DNA from: Mermis nigrescens
Lineage: Eukaryota; Nematoda; Enoplea; Mermithida; Mermithidae
Assembly (NCBI GenBank): GCA_036768485.1
Contig: JAVLUZ010000651.1
Coordinates: forward strand, 744,001-808,000
Direction of reading: 5' to 3'
DNA length: 64,000 bases
Shown here: positions 1 through 52,410 of the stretch, piece after piece
Position numbering within the stretch: position 1 is the first letter of the stretch
How the letters are laid out: each line of letters starts with the position of its first letter
The notes under the pieces: generated by a model
The model's input: the letters and a program-made list of their open reading frames with translations, nothing else
The model's database searches: none
What the model was told of the DNA's origin: nothing
Program-made: the position numbers and the translations under genes

Positions 1-660
1 CCGTTCATCATGCTCGTAGGAACCAGAAAAGGAATAGTTTTTCGCCATAGGTATTCTCTGGCGAAAACAAGTTAACAAAGCTTTTTGCGTTAATTATTAT
101 TTTGGTCCAAAAATATCAACTGACCTAGGCAAAATTCCGGGGCTACTTAATCACTACTGCGTTAGGTTTTCTAGGCATAGCTAAACAGCTCCGTAGGCAG
201 CGGACGAATTTAGGTCCGAGGAGACCGTAGTTATTCAGGTCGTGTGGTTGAGTCCGGCGTCGTCTCTAGCAACCTGACCAGCGCTAAGTGTAGCCAGGTA
301 CTTAAGTAAGTCCCGGAGGTACGTTATATGTCGTTTCCAAGTTAATTAAATCTGAAATGACCTCTATAACTTACAGGACTGTTTAGAATGAACATATGAG
401 CTACTTAGCTAATAAAAATAGTAAATCCTATACTCCGACAATCAAGAGCATATCTAACTCAGTTTTAAATTCTATGCAGTCTGATTGATTTAAAAGGTCG
501 ACGGGTTATGCTCCAGAGCTTCATTTTCTCAACTCCTCGAGGCAATTAATTTCATGTTAAGAACAATAATGTTTTTCGCGTTCTTGGACTGCTGTCATTA
601 TTGTGGTATGTTACTGTATGTGTTTGCTGACTGATGCACTGAAATCATGCTAATTTAAAG
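1..660. repeat. Inverted copy of 16160–16830
   Basis: Read as reverse complement, this stretch matches 16160–16830 almost base for base, including the block around GGTTCCTACGAGCA and the GCATCAGTCAGCAAACACAT block. The match runs off the left edge of the window, so the repeat is longer than what is seen. It abuts the inverted-repeat element at 665–1455 just as 16160–16830 abuts the related element ending at 16147. No gene is visible. Confidence 0.85.
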
Positions 661-664
661 TAGG

Positions 665-1455
665 TGTTTAAAGAAAATGCTCCGATGGGATCGAAAAAGA
701 TGAATATACTTGGAATTGTGATTATTATGATGTAAAAAGGACTAGGAAGAATCTACCTAAAGTCGCAAAATCTGCTAAAAAATCACACTTCCTCTAAGCA
801 ACGCAAAAATCGAAGTATATTCTCTATGGTCAACAATATTAGAATAAATATTTAACCATAAAAATGATTGAAAAAGCAGCACGTTAGCCATGCAGCAGCT
901 ATGGGAAATGATATCGAGTAACAGTCTTCCTAAGCCAATTGAATGAAATAGCAAACATCGATGCATCCAAAACAATTCGCAAGAATTGGTTGGTTCAAAA
1001 CAGTAGAAACGTGAGTTGACTTTGAAACAGACTAAATGTAGGTACGCTAGCATGCCCGTAACGATTGGGGTGCACTAATCAATCGCCCCTGCTTTGCTTG
1101 CTATAATGATCATAGCAAAATAAAAACAACTTTAAATACAATACTACTAAGTTTTCTTTCAATCAGGATACGAATCTAGTCAGTGTTGCTACTTGCTAAA
1201 AGCAATTTAAAAAATGGAAACATTATAGATTTCGTTTATTATCTGAAATTTTGAAAATTATTTAAAAAAGACACTTTTTAGAGGCCGCAGAATATACTTC
1301 GATTTTTTGCGTTGCTTAGAGAAAGTGTGATTTTTGCAGATTTTGCGACTTTAGGTAGATTCTTCCTAGTCCCCTCCTTTTACATCCTTAATAATCCACA
1401 ATTCCAAGTATATTCATCTTTTTTGTTCCATCGGAGCATTTTTCTTTGCTAGTAC
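665..1455 (+). mobile_element. TIR element, short deletion derivative (copy 1)
   Basis: The left arm (about 678–840) and right arm (about 1283–1453) are inverted copies of each other and of the arms at 11852–12022 and 15978–16147. The shared core is GCTCCGATGGAACAAAA. The interior from about 950 to 1280 matches 15636–15975 in the same orientation. The long EN/RT segment of the other copy is replaced by about 25 bases of filler after GCAGCTATGGGAAATGA. This is therefore a non-autonomous internal-deletion version. The outer tip of the left arm is eroded. Confidence 0.8.
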
Positions 1456-2433
1456 ATACATACATATATTACACTTTCATTCACTGTTTCGTCGCACGAG
1501 CACGTTTGAATTATCATATTTTCCACTTGCTCCACATTTCTTAGGAGGTCTGAAATCGTCCAAAAAGAGCGCCTGTGTTGAAAAATCAGTGTTTTCTAGC
1601 AGAAATCACATGTATACCTATGTGTAAGGGCGGTGGTTGGTACACTTTGTATAAAAAGATTTTGCCGATCAGTAACACGTTATTTCTGTTGAAACTTTAT
1701 TATCCTTCCTTCAGTAGAGCATTTTGCCGATTTCTGAATCGCTTTTGACAATAAACAATTCAATAATTTATCAATATAGCGAGAAGCCCAAGAAAATTTA
1801 TGAATTGTACCTCCCTTATACGCATTTTTGCATTATTGTCCAATTCTGGTGCGGCCTAAAGATCAATACGTAATAAAATCAAATCAATGCGGCGCGAAGC
1901 GCTGGAAAATCTTGAAAATTTAGCTCTCTAAAACGCATTTTTGCATTACAAAAATTGTCCAAGTCGGTGCAGAAGATGAGGATTTTCAATCATAGTAAAG
2001 TTCTACAGCAAATTGTCGATAAAAGTGCTGCACTTGGCGCGGCGTGCTTAAACATCAATAAGAAGTAAGAAAAAATAATGAAAATAAAATGAGGGATTCA
2101 CTGCAGTGAATTAGCCCTCTCCTTCCTCATAACTAAGCTTTGTATTGCTCTTCAAGCTAGTCAGCCAGCTTCAGCTTTGATTGAGACCTTATGTACATAC
2201 AGCAAGAATAAGCAGTTGACCATGAATAGTCAAACATAATACCTTGTTGCAACCATTTGATGAGTTCTTTTCTAAAAATTAACCCAGTCCAGGGTGCACC
2301 CAGCTTCTCTTGAACCCACTTAAACTGGGGTGCACCCAGTCCAAAAAACATAGGTACACCAATTTTTGGATGCAATCGGGGTGCACTCTGCCAACGCTAA
2401 TCTGCACCTCCTCTGGCTCGAGCCTACAGTCGC
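1456..2433. other. Non-coding stretch with repeat fragments
   Basis: No convincing gene. It starts with an ACATACAT-type tract, carries two degraded GCGCGAAGCGC hairpin motifs (near 1890), and between 2280 and 2400 has several copies of a GGGTGCACCCAG-like palindromic word. The largest open frame on the minus strand (2157–2375) lies over this repeat and has no family signature. Confidence 0.5.
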
Positions 2434-2441
2434 TTTGTACT

Positions 2442-3343
2442 TAGTGTTGTAAAAGATAAGGATTTTTTGCAAGATAAAAGATAAATATAAAGTTGAAATT
2501 TTAAATTTTAGAAGATAAAGATAAAGCTATAGATAAAGATAAAAAATTAAGAAAGATAAAGATAAAGATAATTTGCAAGATAAAGGAACCAAAAAGATAA
2601 AGATAAAGATAAAGTGTACATATGTAAATATGGTCGCCTGGACCCAGGAGAATGATGTTTGTGAAGTGCAATAAACGAGAGTGGGTGATGTAAAGCAGCC
2701 AACTGAATGCACTAATTTTTACACCTGTAATCAAAGAGGTGATAGGCATTAAGCACACATAAATGTAGGTTTGAGGGTTTGCACGCGGTATCTGATTGAC
2801 CCACGTACTACTACTACTACTACTGGCAGACAGCAAGTCACTTCTTTCTTTTCACAAGCATAAAAGCCCTGCTCTGTGCGCCTGTACAAAGTATAGTCGC
2901 AACAGTTATTGATTTTTTCAAACTTCTCTATGTTCCCTAGGCTTGGACTTAGATTAACGTGGGTGCTAGTAGTAGTACTCCCGCTTAGATTGGCATCACT
3001 TCCGCTTACTTATGTTGCTATACAGACATTAGTTTGGGCCGCACGCCATAGGGTTTAAACAATCGTTTTCTTTTCTTTCCTTGTATCAGTAGAACTTGAA
3101 TGCTCCTAAATGTATTTCACGTCAAACCTGCATTTTGGATTACATGCTAACTTATGTACATACTTTATCTTTTTTCAAGATAAATTCCTATCAAAAAGAT
3201 GAAGATAAAGATAAAGATAGCCTGTGATTTTTCCAAAAGATAAAGATAAAGATGAAAAATTCGTCAAGATAAAGATAAAGATATCTTTATCTTTATCTTT
3301 ATCTTGCTAAAAAGATAAAGATAAAGATGTCTTTTACATCACT
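2442..3343. mobile_element. hAT-like element with GATAAA arrays at both ends
   Basis: Flanked by a perfect 8-bp direct repeat TTTGTACT (2434–2441 and 3344–3351). The ends are inverted: TAGTGTTGTAAAAGA at the left, and CTTTTACATCACT at the right, whose reverse complement is AGTGATGTAAAAG. Just inside each end lies a degenerate (GATAAA)n array (2452–2620 and 3165–3335), the right one containing a self-inverted GATAAAGATATCTTTATC. The middle is unique sequence without a transposase. The 8-bp duplication and TAGTG terminus fit hAT elements; the family call is inference. Confidence 0.75.
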
Positions 3344-3351
3344 TTTGTACT

Positions 3352-4872
3352 ACACATGCAATTCAGAGCACGCCCGTAGGATTTCTTTACCGAATGAGAG
3401 CACAGTTTAAAAGATTGAGACCGCTAAGGCATTAAGTTGTTATATCGCGTATTCAGCTTTCAAAACTAATCAAAACGAGCATGTAGCGGCTCATGATTTA
3501 ACATACACTCCTAGCGTTTTGTATAACTTTTAAAGCTCATTTAGATTTTGGCTCCATTGTTCTAAATTTAAGATGCGGGACCGGGCCGGAGATGCGGGCG
3601 CACTAACGGGCCTGAGAGCGGAAGATCCGGGAAATTGGTGCGGGCAGAATTTGGTTTACGTAACGCGAGGGTTTGAGGTGCTCCCGTTACAGATATGAAC
3701 TGTAGAATATCACAACCACGGCGTTAGTATACAACTATTTCGCAGGCACTTTAAATATTGTCAGAAACCTCAAATTCAAATGGAATAAACCATAGGATTA
3801 GATATTTAAACATGCTTTTGTAATGACTGTTTATTTGATTTATCAAACGCACATACTGAATTTAAATCAGTTTGACAGTTGATAAAAATGCAAATAAATA
3901 TCTGATCGAATTGAACTGTAACAGTGCCTATTGGCTACAAGTAAGCGAGCTTAGTATAATAAAATCTTAAGCACGATTACTGTATGCACTTTTTATTACA
4001 TATATACGATTAGTTTCGCTCATCATTTTTTCCATATTTGGTTTTTTTGTGAACCAAAGTTCGAGATGTATGAAAATGCATTCTAGTTGTGAAATAATGC
4101 CTTTTTTTGGACTTTTCGTATCGTTCTGCAACGATAAGAATGCTAAAAATTTTTTTTTCGAAAATTTTTCACTGTTATTGCTTCATACTTTGCGGCACTG
4201 CTTAGGTACCATTACCCAATTTCTTTTTTAAATACTAACGTTGGTACCTAACGCTGCGTTAGGTACCAACTAGTGCTCGATCTGGGCCCCGGCCCCGGCA
4301 ATCCCCGGCCATTTTTCAGCACCCCCGGCCCCGGCCAGAGGCAAGGTCAAAAAATGGCCGGAGCCGAGAAAAATTTAGTGTAATTCGTATTTTGTACAGG
4401 CTGTGATAACGGCACTTATTTATCAATGAGCAAGTGTTAATTTTGAGAACTGTACTGATTAGACCATATGTATAGTATACTTACTTAGTCCTTGTTATAA
4501 CTTTGCTACTGTGTATAAATGAGCTTTTAGTGGATAAATGTTCAGGGAAATCTGCATGTTTTCGATTCCTCCACTTAACTTATTTAAACTGAATGCTACT
4601 TTTAACTCATTCATTCATAGCTATGGCTAAAAGATTTAGAGTTGACAAATACGTTCTATTTCTAGTTGGAAATTGTACGTTTTCAACAAACTATTTTTTC
4701 AAAAAACACTTACATTTTATTGAATGGGAACCGTGTGCTTTAAAACACGTTTCTTGTGTAATAGATATTAGGACGGAGGTTAATTATAGGCGTATGTAAA
4801 CTACGATGCAGAATTGCGTCCGATCCGATAAACTAAATATGTCTTAAATTGCGCTAAATCTACTGAAAATGC
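3352..4872. other. Non-coding stretch
   Basis: No gene signature on either strand. A short GGCCCCGGCCCCGG-rich block at 4277–4375 resembles the GC-rich ends of the elements at 10999 and 19737 and is probably a relic of one. Open frames at 4049–4231 and 4593–4799 show no recognisable domain. Confidence 0.4.
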
Positions 4873-4880
4873 TCAAAGAC

Positions 4881-5638
4881 CAGTGTTTTTTTGTACAAGG
4901 TCCGTTTGTACATGCACAAAGATGGTCCCCAAAAGTCTTTGTACATTTTGTACATGCAAATTTTTGTGTACTATACTATAGTACAGTAGCGATTTTAGTG
5001 TGGTTAAACAGGGTTTTCGATCTTTGGTAGTGTATTATAGCTAATTTCTGGGTTTCTGACGCCAAAAAATACTAAAAATTATCTGAAAACGGCGCGAAGC
5101 GCCGAAAAATGTTGACATTTTTCCATTCTAAATGCAAATTCTGCCATTTTAAAGATATATAGGACAAATAATTTATCAGTTCGGAGCGAAGCGCCGAAAA
5201 TTGTGGGAATTTTACATCTTTTTACAGTTTTTGTCTTCCTAAAAATCTTTGTACATTTTGTACACACAAAATTTTTGGGCACTATAATATGGTATAGCAG
5301 CGACTTTAGTGTGGTAAAAACAGAGTTCTCCAACTTTTCATAGTGTGTTTTAGCTAATTTCTGGGTTTCTAAGGGTAAAAATCACTAAGAATCGTCTTAA
5401 AACGGCGCGAAGCGCCGAAAAATTTGACATTTTTACTTTTGAAATGCAATTTCTGCCATTATAAAGATATATAGAACACACAATTACTCATTTCGGCGCG
5501 AAGCGCCGAAATTTTCCCGAATTTTAGACCTTTTTTGCAATTTTTGTCTTCCCAAAATCTTTGTACATGTACAAAGACGGTCCCGAAAAGTCTTTGTACA
5601 TCGGGAAAAATCTTTGCCGATTACAAAAAAAAACCGTG
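4881..5638. mobile_element. hAT-like MITE, 'TGTACAAAGA' family, copy 1
   Basis: Flanked by a perfect 8-bp duplication TCAAAGAC (4873–4880 and 5639–5646). It begins CAGTGTTTTTTTGTAC and ends with AAAAACCGTG. The interior has repeated TTTGTACATGTACAAAGA palindromes near both ends and four hairpins of the GGCGCGAAGCGCC type. Length 758 bp. It is nearly the reverse complement of 37216–37974 over its full length. No open frame for a transposase, so it must be mobilised in trans. Confidence 0.85.
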
Positions 5639-5646
5639 TCAAAGAC

Positions 5647-6364
5647 TCATCTTGTGTTCCGCAATTGCATATTAGTATTAGCTTTGTACAAAAAACGTCG
5701 GTTTCTGAAATTGAGCGCTCAATTGTTCAACGTTTCCAGACTTTCCTCAAAATGTTAACCAAAATTTTAGGTGTGGTCCTCATTGTAAACCAAATCGCTA
5801 GGTGATTTCACCACTACTGGCCTCTTGTAATTCTGGGAGTAAGTGGGGAATATGGATTAAGTTCAGAAAGTTCGAATTTTTTTACAGGACTGGAAAACAA
5901 TTTTGATAGATAATCGTTAGTTGCCTACCTATTTCTTTCAAAATTTGTTTTAATGTGCTTTTTTAGGCTTAAAAACGATTAATATGCGTCAAAAATGCCA
6001 TTTTTAGGCGTTGCTGACGATGCTCTTTCTTTCTAGAATAAAAAACATAATAAAAGTTTCGTAAAAAAGTAAAAAAATCGAGTAAATTGAACATATGTAA
6101 TAGGATCAAAAAATTGCAAATTTAATCAAATTAAAAAATAACCGAAAATTGAAAGTCTCGGCACTCTATTTGATCAAGCTTTGCTTCATTAAATTTATTA
6201 TATATATCAAAATTAATTATTTATTATTTTAGTATTATGTGTTAATAATAAAATATTAATTATCTTTCGAAATTAATTTTTATTTTATTATCTATCTTTA
6301 ACTACTTGTTATTTTCTAGGGATATACCTATGGTGTCCGTCTGCGTCTTAATTCATTACTTGTC
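5647..6364 (+). promoter_or_regulatory. AT-rich upstream region of the ABC transporter gene
   Basis: AT-rich sequence before the first coding exon. A plausible 3' splice site (TTATTTTCTAG, ending at 6319) lies 45 bases before the ATG. The bases from 6320 to the ATG would then be the end of a 5' untranslated exon, although the frame stays open back to 6320. No TATA box or other core promoter can be assigned with confidence. Confidence 0.4.
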
Positions 6365-45900
<39,536 letters not shown>

Positions 45901-45970
45901 ACTTAGAGACGTTAAAATATGTGAAGAGTCATCGCCATGCATGATCTGCGGTATTTGGGCGTTCCCCCGC

Positions 45971-46144
45971 CAGGCACGTATCTTTGGGTGGAATGGGGGG
46001 TTCGAACCCTCCCCCAAATTCAGAAAAATCGAAAAAATAGGACTTTTTAAACGTTATTTTGTGCTATTTTTGGCTTTTTTGGGCTTAGCCCCCCCAAAAA
46101 TTGGTGTTGGTCCCCCCGAAATAGGACGGCCAGCTACGTGCCTT
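45971..46144. mobile_element. hAT-like MITE, 'CAGGCACGTAGC' family
   Basis: CAGGCACGTATCTTTGGG to CCAGCTACGTGCCTT. The flanks TCCCCCGC and TATCCCGC match at 6 of 8 bases. Confidence 0.82.
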
Positions 46145-46638
46145 TATCCCGCAAATAGTCTTTGACCCACACGGAAAAAATTTTCATCCTCAGAATTTTA
46201 GAGCTCACTGCACCGAAATGCTTATGCTATACATGTATGTACGGTCATCACCGTACGGGCCCGTATCCAGGAATCGACTGATGAGAGGGGGTGGACCCAA
46301 CATAAATTGGTCTATATCGACAGATTCGTCGGGATAGCTCACAAAAACTGCATTTTTAGACGTTTTTCGACATGCTCTATCCATTGAGATCATGAAATTC
46401 GAACTTTTTAAAAAAATTTCACTCGAAAAAGGCTATAAAAAGTGACATTTTTTGATCGCGTTTAGGCCAAAATGATGGAAAATACCGCACATACGGCGCA
46501 AAGCGCCGAAAATTAGATGATTTTACGTCAAAGACATTCGATTTTTCATCTTTAGGTGCATTATCTTATCTTATATTCTAAAAATTTTTCCGGTCAAGGG
46601 TGGGCGGCCGCTCCCCTCCGCCCCCTTAAATACGACCC

Positions 46639-47071
46639 GTCACCTTTTATGATCTGGGGGGTTCGCATTCAGGAAAATTTTCACTTTCCCCCCTTCCCAG
46701 GAAAATTTTCACTCCCTGCAGAAATTTTCGCCCCCAGGATGAGCGATTTTTCAAAAGTTTCAAAAATTTTCCTAGAAAGTCATAGAAAAAGTGCTTTCTT
46801 TAGCGTTTTTAGCTAGTCATTTGCTCACGAGTGTCAAATTTTCGATGCTTTGCACCATATACTCCTGTTTTAATCTGATACTTTCTTCAATTTGTTCTAC
46901 TTTTTTATTTTTTCGAATTTTTTTAAAATTTTTTAAGGCTCTAGAAAGATAGAGTATCGTTAGAACCGCCAAAAAACGATGTTTTTGACGCGTATCCGCC
47001 ATTTTTAATTCCAAGAAAAGCACTTTAAAATTTCATCACCTTCGTCAAAATCCACATGCCATGAATGTCTG
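46639..47071. mobile_element. MITE, 'CATGATCTTGG' family
   Basis: TTATGATCTGGGGGGTTC to CCATGAATGTCTG. The usual interior order (GCGATTTTTC, GATAGAGTATCGTTAG) is kept. Just left of it (46257–46640) a worn CCCGTATCCAGG-type element ends in a GCGGCCGC-containing C-rich block. Confidence 0.6.
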
Positions 47072-47834
47072 ATTATCTCAATATGAAAAATTTGAATGAA
47101 TTTTTTCTATATCCTTTCTTCTTTCAAGATGCACAGCCAAGGTAAAATTTTACCCTTTCTGCACGTCATGCGACTATTTTGATAAAATTACTTTTCTTGG
47201 AAATATTTATGGGTAGACTTAGGCTTCAGGTCAACTGCTTTTTCTTTTGCTCAATGCATACACGCAACGGTCAAAAGCTCCGGTTGGAGGCAAACCGAGT
47301 TTCCTTGGGGGAATGAGTATTTTTTACATATTTAATATCAAATTTTTGTACTTAATTCGTCGTATTTTATTTTTCATCAATATTTATGGTTAAATGTGCA
47401 TGAAAACAATAACACTTTAGGGCAATTGAATGACCTGTAACATCGATTATATACGAAAAAATGGAAGAAGAAAATGAAAAAAATGAATTTTGCCTACGAA
47501 TGGCGAAAATTTTCAAAGATCAGAAAATTAAAGAATTTGACGATTAAACAACATTTTGGCGTTTTTGCTGATGGCCTTTTAAAACTACCTTTTTTCAAAT
47601 CAATCATGCAGTTATGCTTTTAGGTCAAAAATCGACGGAATCACAAAAATTGCGTTTATGATTGCAAAGAATATCGGTAGACAGCGGCTGAATTCTGGGG
47701 GTTCGGGTGTATAAAAATTTTCTAGAGGTAAAAATTGCAGAAAAGTTCGCAAATTTAATGTTAGGGTTCCTTCGAATTCCGGGGTCTTTTGGATTCTAGA
47801 GGGTCCATATCACACATGCACATGGGGTTTGGAC

Positions 47835-48106
47835 CATAGGTGGGGCGGTACCAAAATTCTGGGGGTGCAAGATTTTTCAAAGGTCAAAAAATGGCCTCAA
47901 ACAAATGGTGGTATGGCGAAAAAATACCATTTTTCAACGTTTCTCATCGAGCACTATCCATCGGCATCAAAAAATTGCGAGAAAAAAACAAAAAAATTTC
48001 GAAAATTGCATTCTGGGGTTACTATTTTGGTTTTTGTGGGAGGGGGGGGGTATTATAGTTTCTCGGAGGGGGCATACCCCCCCAAATCCCCCACATCCAG
48101 GTGTCG
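47835..48106. mobile_element. MITE, 'CATACCTGGG' family, reverse copy
   Basis: CATAGGTGGGGCGG to CATCCAGGTGTCG, perfect 8-bp duplication GTTTGGAC (47827–47834 and 48107–48114). G-run of nine near its right third. Confidence 0.9.
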
Positions 48107-48114
48107 GTTTGGAC

Positions 48115-49652
48115 ACCCATAATCCAGATTACCTTCAAGATTTGTTAGCTAACCACGTATGGTCCAAACCAAACATTGGCATGGGGGAACCCCTAAAATC
48201 TGAAATACCTCTAAAAAATCAATTGAGTTTTTGGTGCTATTTTTGGCGATTTAGCCCCATTAGACCCCCAGAATTCGGAAAGCATGAAGTGAGACAAATG
48301 TTCGCTGACATATGTGGTCATGTTTAATTTTAGCCAATCCGCGTTTATATATATTAAAATGAATGTGGAGTGACAAGAATTCCAACTTATAATTTTGCAT
48401 TTATTTCTATTATTATTCCGAGCTGGAGAATAATAAGATTTATGTAGTCTTCTCGCAATTATTCACTCAAATATTTTTATGCCCTGCACATGCCTTATAT
48501 TTCTTTTTTAGGGTCGCTCGACGCGGAACGTGCTGAATGATTTTTCGCTCAATAATTAGGTCCAAATAGTCGACATTGTTTGCCAGTTTTATTTTTCCTG
48601 TTGTTTTTTGCGATTGTTACTTGACGCACTCGTACATATATGAGCTTCAAGGAATCTGACTTTTCAGACTTGCCCGATTTTTTTAATCGTAAAGAGTAAA
48701 TAACGATATTTCGGCAATTAAAGCCTTCTTCATCTCCGATTTGATCTTATAATTAATTGAATTATTATTTGTTAGATTAAATCAGATTATTAAAGTAATT
48801 ATTATTAAAATATTAAATTTTATTTATCAAATTATCGAATTGTTAAATTAATAAATTTTATTAAATTCAATAATTTTACGATTTAATTTAACCATACAGA
48901 AAAACATAGTTAAGGATTAAAATTTTCAAAAGGTTTGCATCAGGAGAAATTTTGCACCGATAAATGCATTGCTATAATAATTTATTTCAAACAATCGGTG
49001 AAATGGTTGAAAAATTATGTTCCTCGGTGAGTTGGTCACACATGGGCGCGGAAGCTTGGGGATTACCTCCCCCAGAATCAAATCCCCAAAAATCGATAAA
49101 CCCCCCAAAAATGAGTTTTTTGTGCAACTTTTGGCAATTTACCCCATGTAACCCCCAGAATTTGGCTGCTGCCTCTGGTGGTCCGTTCGAATCCCCACGC
49201 ATCTGTATGGAATACCGCGTCTCATCATACAGAAGCACTAATGCACGTAGATTTGATGTAAGTCGGCAAAATTGCACAAGCCTTGCTAATCGCTGTTTAT
49301 GTGTTGTACATTTATTCACATGGCCAAAAGTTTTTGGAAGGAAGTCAGTCAACCGAGTTTTTTCAGGGGTACGGATGAGTGAATGCGTTATTTATCGCCG
49401 AATTTTCGCTTTAGCGATTTTTACAGCAATCAAATATCAACAAAATAATGGAAGAAAAATATATGTATGGACAGAAGAGCAGTCCGTTGTTTGGAAAATA
49501 AGTAGGTACCTATGTACTTAAAATTTTATGGTTTTAGCATAGGCTTTATCCGAAGATGGCCTGAAGGAGGGGAATGCTTTTCAAAAGTCCTACAAAGGAT
49601 GGACATCCCACAGTGTGCATGTGTGCCTATTTCATATATACATACATACATA
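48115..49652. other. Intergenic stretch with worn repeats
   Basis: Includes a C-rich fragment near 49030–49200 related to the CATACCTGGG family and a copy of the intron 1 repeat near 49315–49620 (CAGTGTGCATGTGTGC at its right end). AT-rich in between (48740–48900). No gene. Confidence 0.45.
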
Positions 49653-50002
49653 CAGAGGCGTACGCAGGATTTTTCAAGGGGGGGGGCGGTCTAGAATTGG
49701 TGACTATATTTCGGGTATGTTCGCAGGAACACGAAATAAAGTGCGTTTTCTGACGTTTCTGAGCCAGCTCTATCCATTAAGCTGATGATATTTACACTTT
49801 TTAAAAAAAAATTCATTTTCCCTTAATATGCTATGAAACATAAAATTTTTTCGGCTGCGCCAAGCGCCGGAAATTTTGAAATTTCTCGGTGAAAAGATGC
49901 CAATTTCCATCATTTTCCATGCATTATCTTGCCATTTCAAAATTACTCTTGGGCGTAGGAGGGTGGGACGACCGCCTCCCCTCGCTCCCCCTGCATATGC
50001 CC
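49653..50002. mobile_element. Probable hAT-like element, CAGAGGCGTACGCAGG end
   Basis: Left CAGAGGCGTACGCAGG, followed by a G-run. Right side C-rich ending CCTGCATATGCCC, whose complement GGGCATATGCAGG mirrors GGCGTACGCAGG. The flanking ATACATAC and ATACATTG match at 6 of 8 bases. One GCGCCAAGCGCCG hairpin. Confidence 0.6.
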
Positions 50003-51253
50003 ATACATTGAGGATCTCCTATTCGAAGTCGATCGTCCACCCGTTCCTCTAAATGCTGAAATCCCTAAACTTTCTCGCAAAAATTTGTGTTGTTAGACCA
50101 TATGTGTTTTTTCACCAAAATAGTACATTCTTAAAATTTTGAGCTGCTTCATGTAGGTTTGTACCTATGCGAATAACCTTGTTTTTCGCTGGCGTCATTT
50201 TGCTTTGCTCGTATTTTAGATTTTACGTAGTGTGTGGTCGTACCGTTACCTACTTTTTAACATTTTACGTGTTATTTGGAGGATTAAAATGAATAATCCA
50301 AAGTCATGATCATGGATGCACAACATAGCCGGTCTTAGGGTCAGTTAGCCAGCCTTTTTGTGAAAAAATAACATTAAAAACTGGCATAAATGCTAAACCA
50401 GGGTTAAAACTTCATTAATTCGCAGTTTCCAAATCTATTTCAGGCTTTTTTAGGAGAATTTTCGTTTTTATCCATTTCTGGCTCTCACTTTTCCCAAAAA
50501 AACTTGCTTTATTTTTATTCCGGGGTTCCAGACCCCAAACCTCCCCTACCTTTCGTGCAGGCTTTTCTTAATATACAAACGTAGGCACATACTTTCAAAT
50601 CAATACAGAAGTGATCAGTATTGTAGAAGATAATATGTCACAACCATACTTGTTCTCGGGGGGAAGAATGGCTAATGATTACCAAAACGGCTGAGACCCC
50701 GCAAAATTAATAATTGTTCGTAAAGATTGTAAAAAGTGTGCTTTTTAAAACATTTTTGGCTCAAGGAGTTTCGCGCTTCGCGCCACACTCGTTTTTTGAT
50801 TATACATATTGTCCAATTCACTCCGATTTGATGGCGACTTTTTTATGCTTTAGAATGAATAACCGTTGTCCGAAACGCCGAAAAAGTGTTTTTTGACGTA
50901 TACTGTCGTTTCTAGCCCAAAACAGAGGCACTTTTTTATTAAATTGTTTTGGGCCTAACACCAAGAATTACAATGATGTACATGTTTGGTTCTAAATCCC
51001 AACATTGCCACGTGAGTCTTGGCATACAACCAGATATGTATAGGCGTTAGGCAGGGGTTAAAATATTTTGAAATTGAAACCCCATAATCCGGCAGACCTT
51101 CCAGAACTGTATTTTTGTCGCTTGCATCCCCACTGAGTCCACTGCTATTGAATTATTTGTTGCCCACGACGCAGCGTACGTTTATACACATTTACTTCAT
51201 TTTCATATACAACAATTCACACGATTATATCGCCAGGGAAAGGGTAAAACATG

Positions 51254-51643
51254 CAGTGGTGTAGCTGGCCTTCTTATTTGGGGAGGGACTGAAATTTCAA
51301 AGTTGGATATCTCAACAAGTACTTACTTATGGACAGGTAAAAATAATGGCGTTTTTGTGCTTTTTCCAACGAGATCTACACAGAGGAAAAAATTAAATTT
51401 GATTGTAATTATATTTAATAAACAGGCTGTTTGTAAATAAATAAAGCGCGGAGCGCCCAGAAATTTTTAGTTTATTAGCTCAAAACGTATGCTAAAATCT
51501 ATTCTAGCGGTCTTTCAGATAAGCTTAAAGAATCTCCAAATTTTTCCATTTTGGGGCCGATCTATAAAATATTCATACTTCTAATATTTTGGGCCTGGGG
51601 GATAAGTCTCCCCACCCCAGTCCTCCTTACAGTTACGCCACTT
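51254..51643. mobile_element. hAT-like MITE, CAGTGGTGTAGC end
   Basis: CAGTGGTGTAGCTGGCC to CAGTTACGCCACTT. The flanks AAAACATG (51246–51253) and AAAATATG (51644–51651) match at 7 of 8 bases. 390 bp, one GCGCGGAGCGCC hairpin near 51446. Its TIR is close to that of the CAGGCACGTAGC family. Confidence 0.82.
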
Positions 51644-52131
51644 AAAATATGGTCAGGGATAGGCCAAATCTCTATTTCTTTCTGAAAACGGTAGCATTAC
51701 AGAATTCTGAGTGAGGATCCAATGGGGTAAACTCACGGGAAAGAATCGCCGAAAATTGTATTCTTAGAGATTGCCGAATTTTTTAAGTTTGGATTTAAAG
51801 GAGTCAAAACCCCCTCAGCCAATGTGCCTGTCTGGTGTAGGTAAGTACGCCACCACTCATCGTGGCTATTTTGAGACTAGCGGTGGCAGTTGGAACTGGT
51901 AGGTAAATATACGTCCATGGAAAATTTATCTTTAAGTGTATAACTTAATTATTTTTCATATGAAATAAAACAGAAAAGTGAGTAAGCCTGGAACATGGAA
52001 AATATACGATAATTGATATTTCTAACGTTTTCCCCTATCCGTTCGGAATTGCTTCTTTGCACTTTGAAAATTTATACAAGTAATTATGAAATTGACAAAT
52101 GTCTATAGCTTTCCGAGTCTTATGAGAACAC

Positions 52132-52359
52132 CATACTTGGACATGGGGGTAAACCAAAATACTCCCCCCAGAAACCAAATCCCCCAAGAATTCGATTTTT
52201 GAGTTTTTTTTCGCAATTTTTTGATGCTAATGGATAGTGCTCGATGAGAAACGTTGAAAAATGGTGTTTTTTTCGCCATACCACCATTTTTAAGGTCATT
52301 TTTTGACCTTTGAAAAAATCTTGCACCCCCCCCCAGCACTTTGACGCCGCCCACCTATT
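52132..52359. mobile_element. MITE, 'CATACCTGGG' family
   Basis: CATACTTGGACATGGGGG to CCGCCCACCTATT. The flanks GAGAACAC (52124–52131) and GAGGACAC (52360–52367) match at 7 of 8 bases. The interior GGATAGTGCTCGATGAGAAACG is shared with 44849–45091. Confidence 0.85.
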
Positions 52360-52410
52360 GAGGACACTGCTCGTGTTTATGACTAGCATAAATAGATAAA
52401 GAGAATTGAC

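Noticed and set aside
2452..2620. Telomere-like repeat
   Set aside because: GATAAA units are irregular and enclosed in a bounded element; not a telomeric motif.
48964..49521. 185-residue open frame in the intergenic region
   Set aside because: Lies across two dispersed repeat copies and shows no recognisable domain or splice context.
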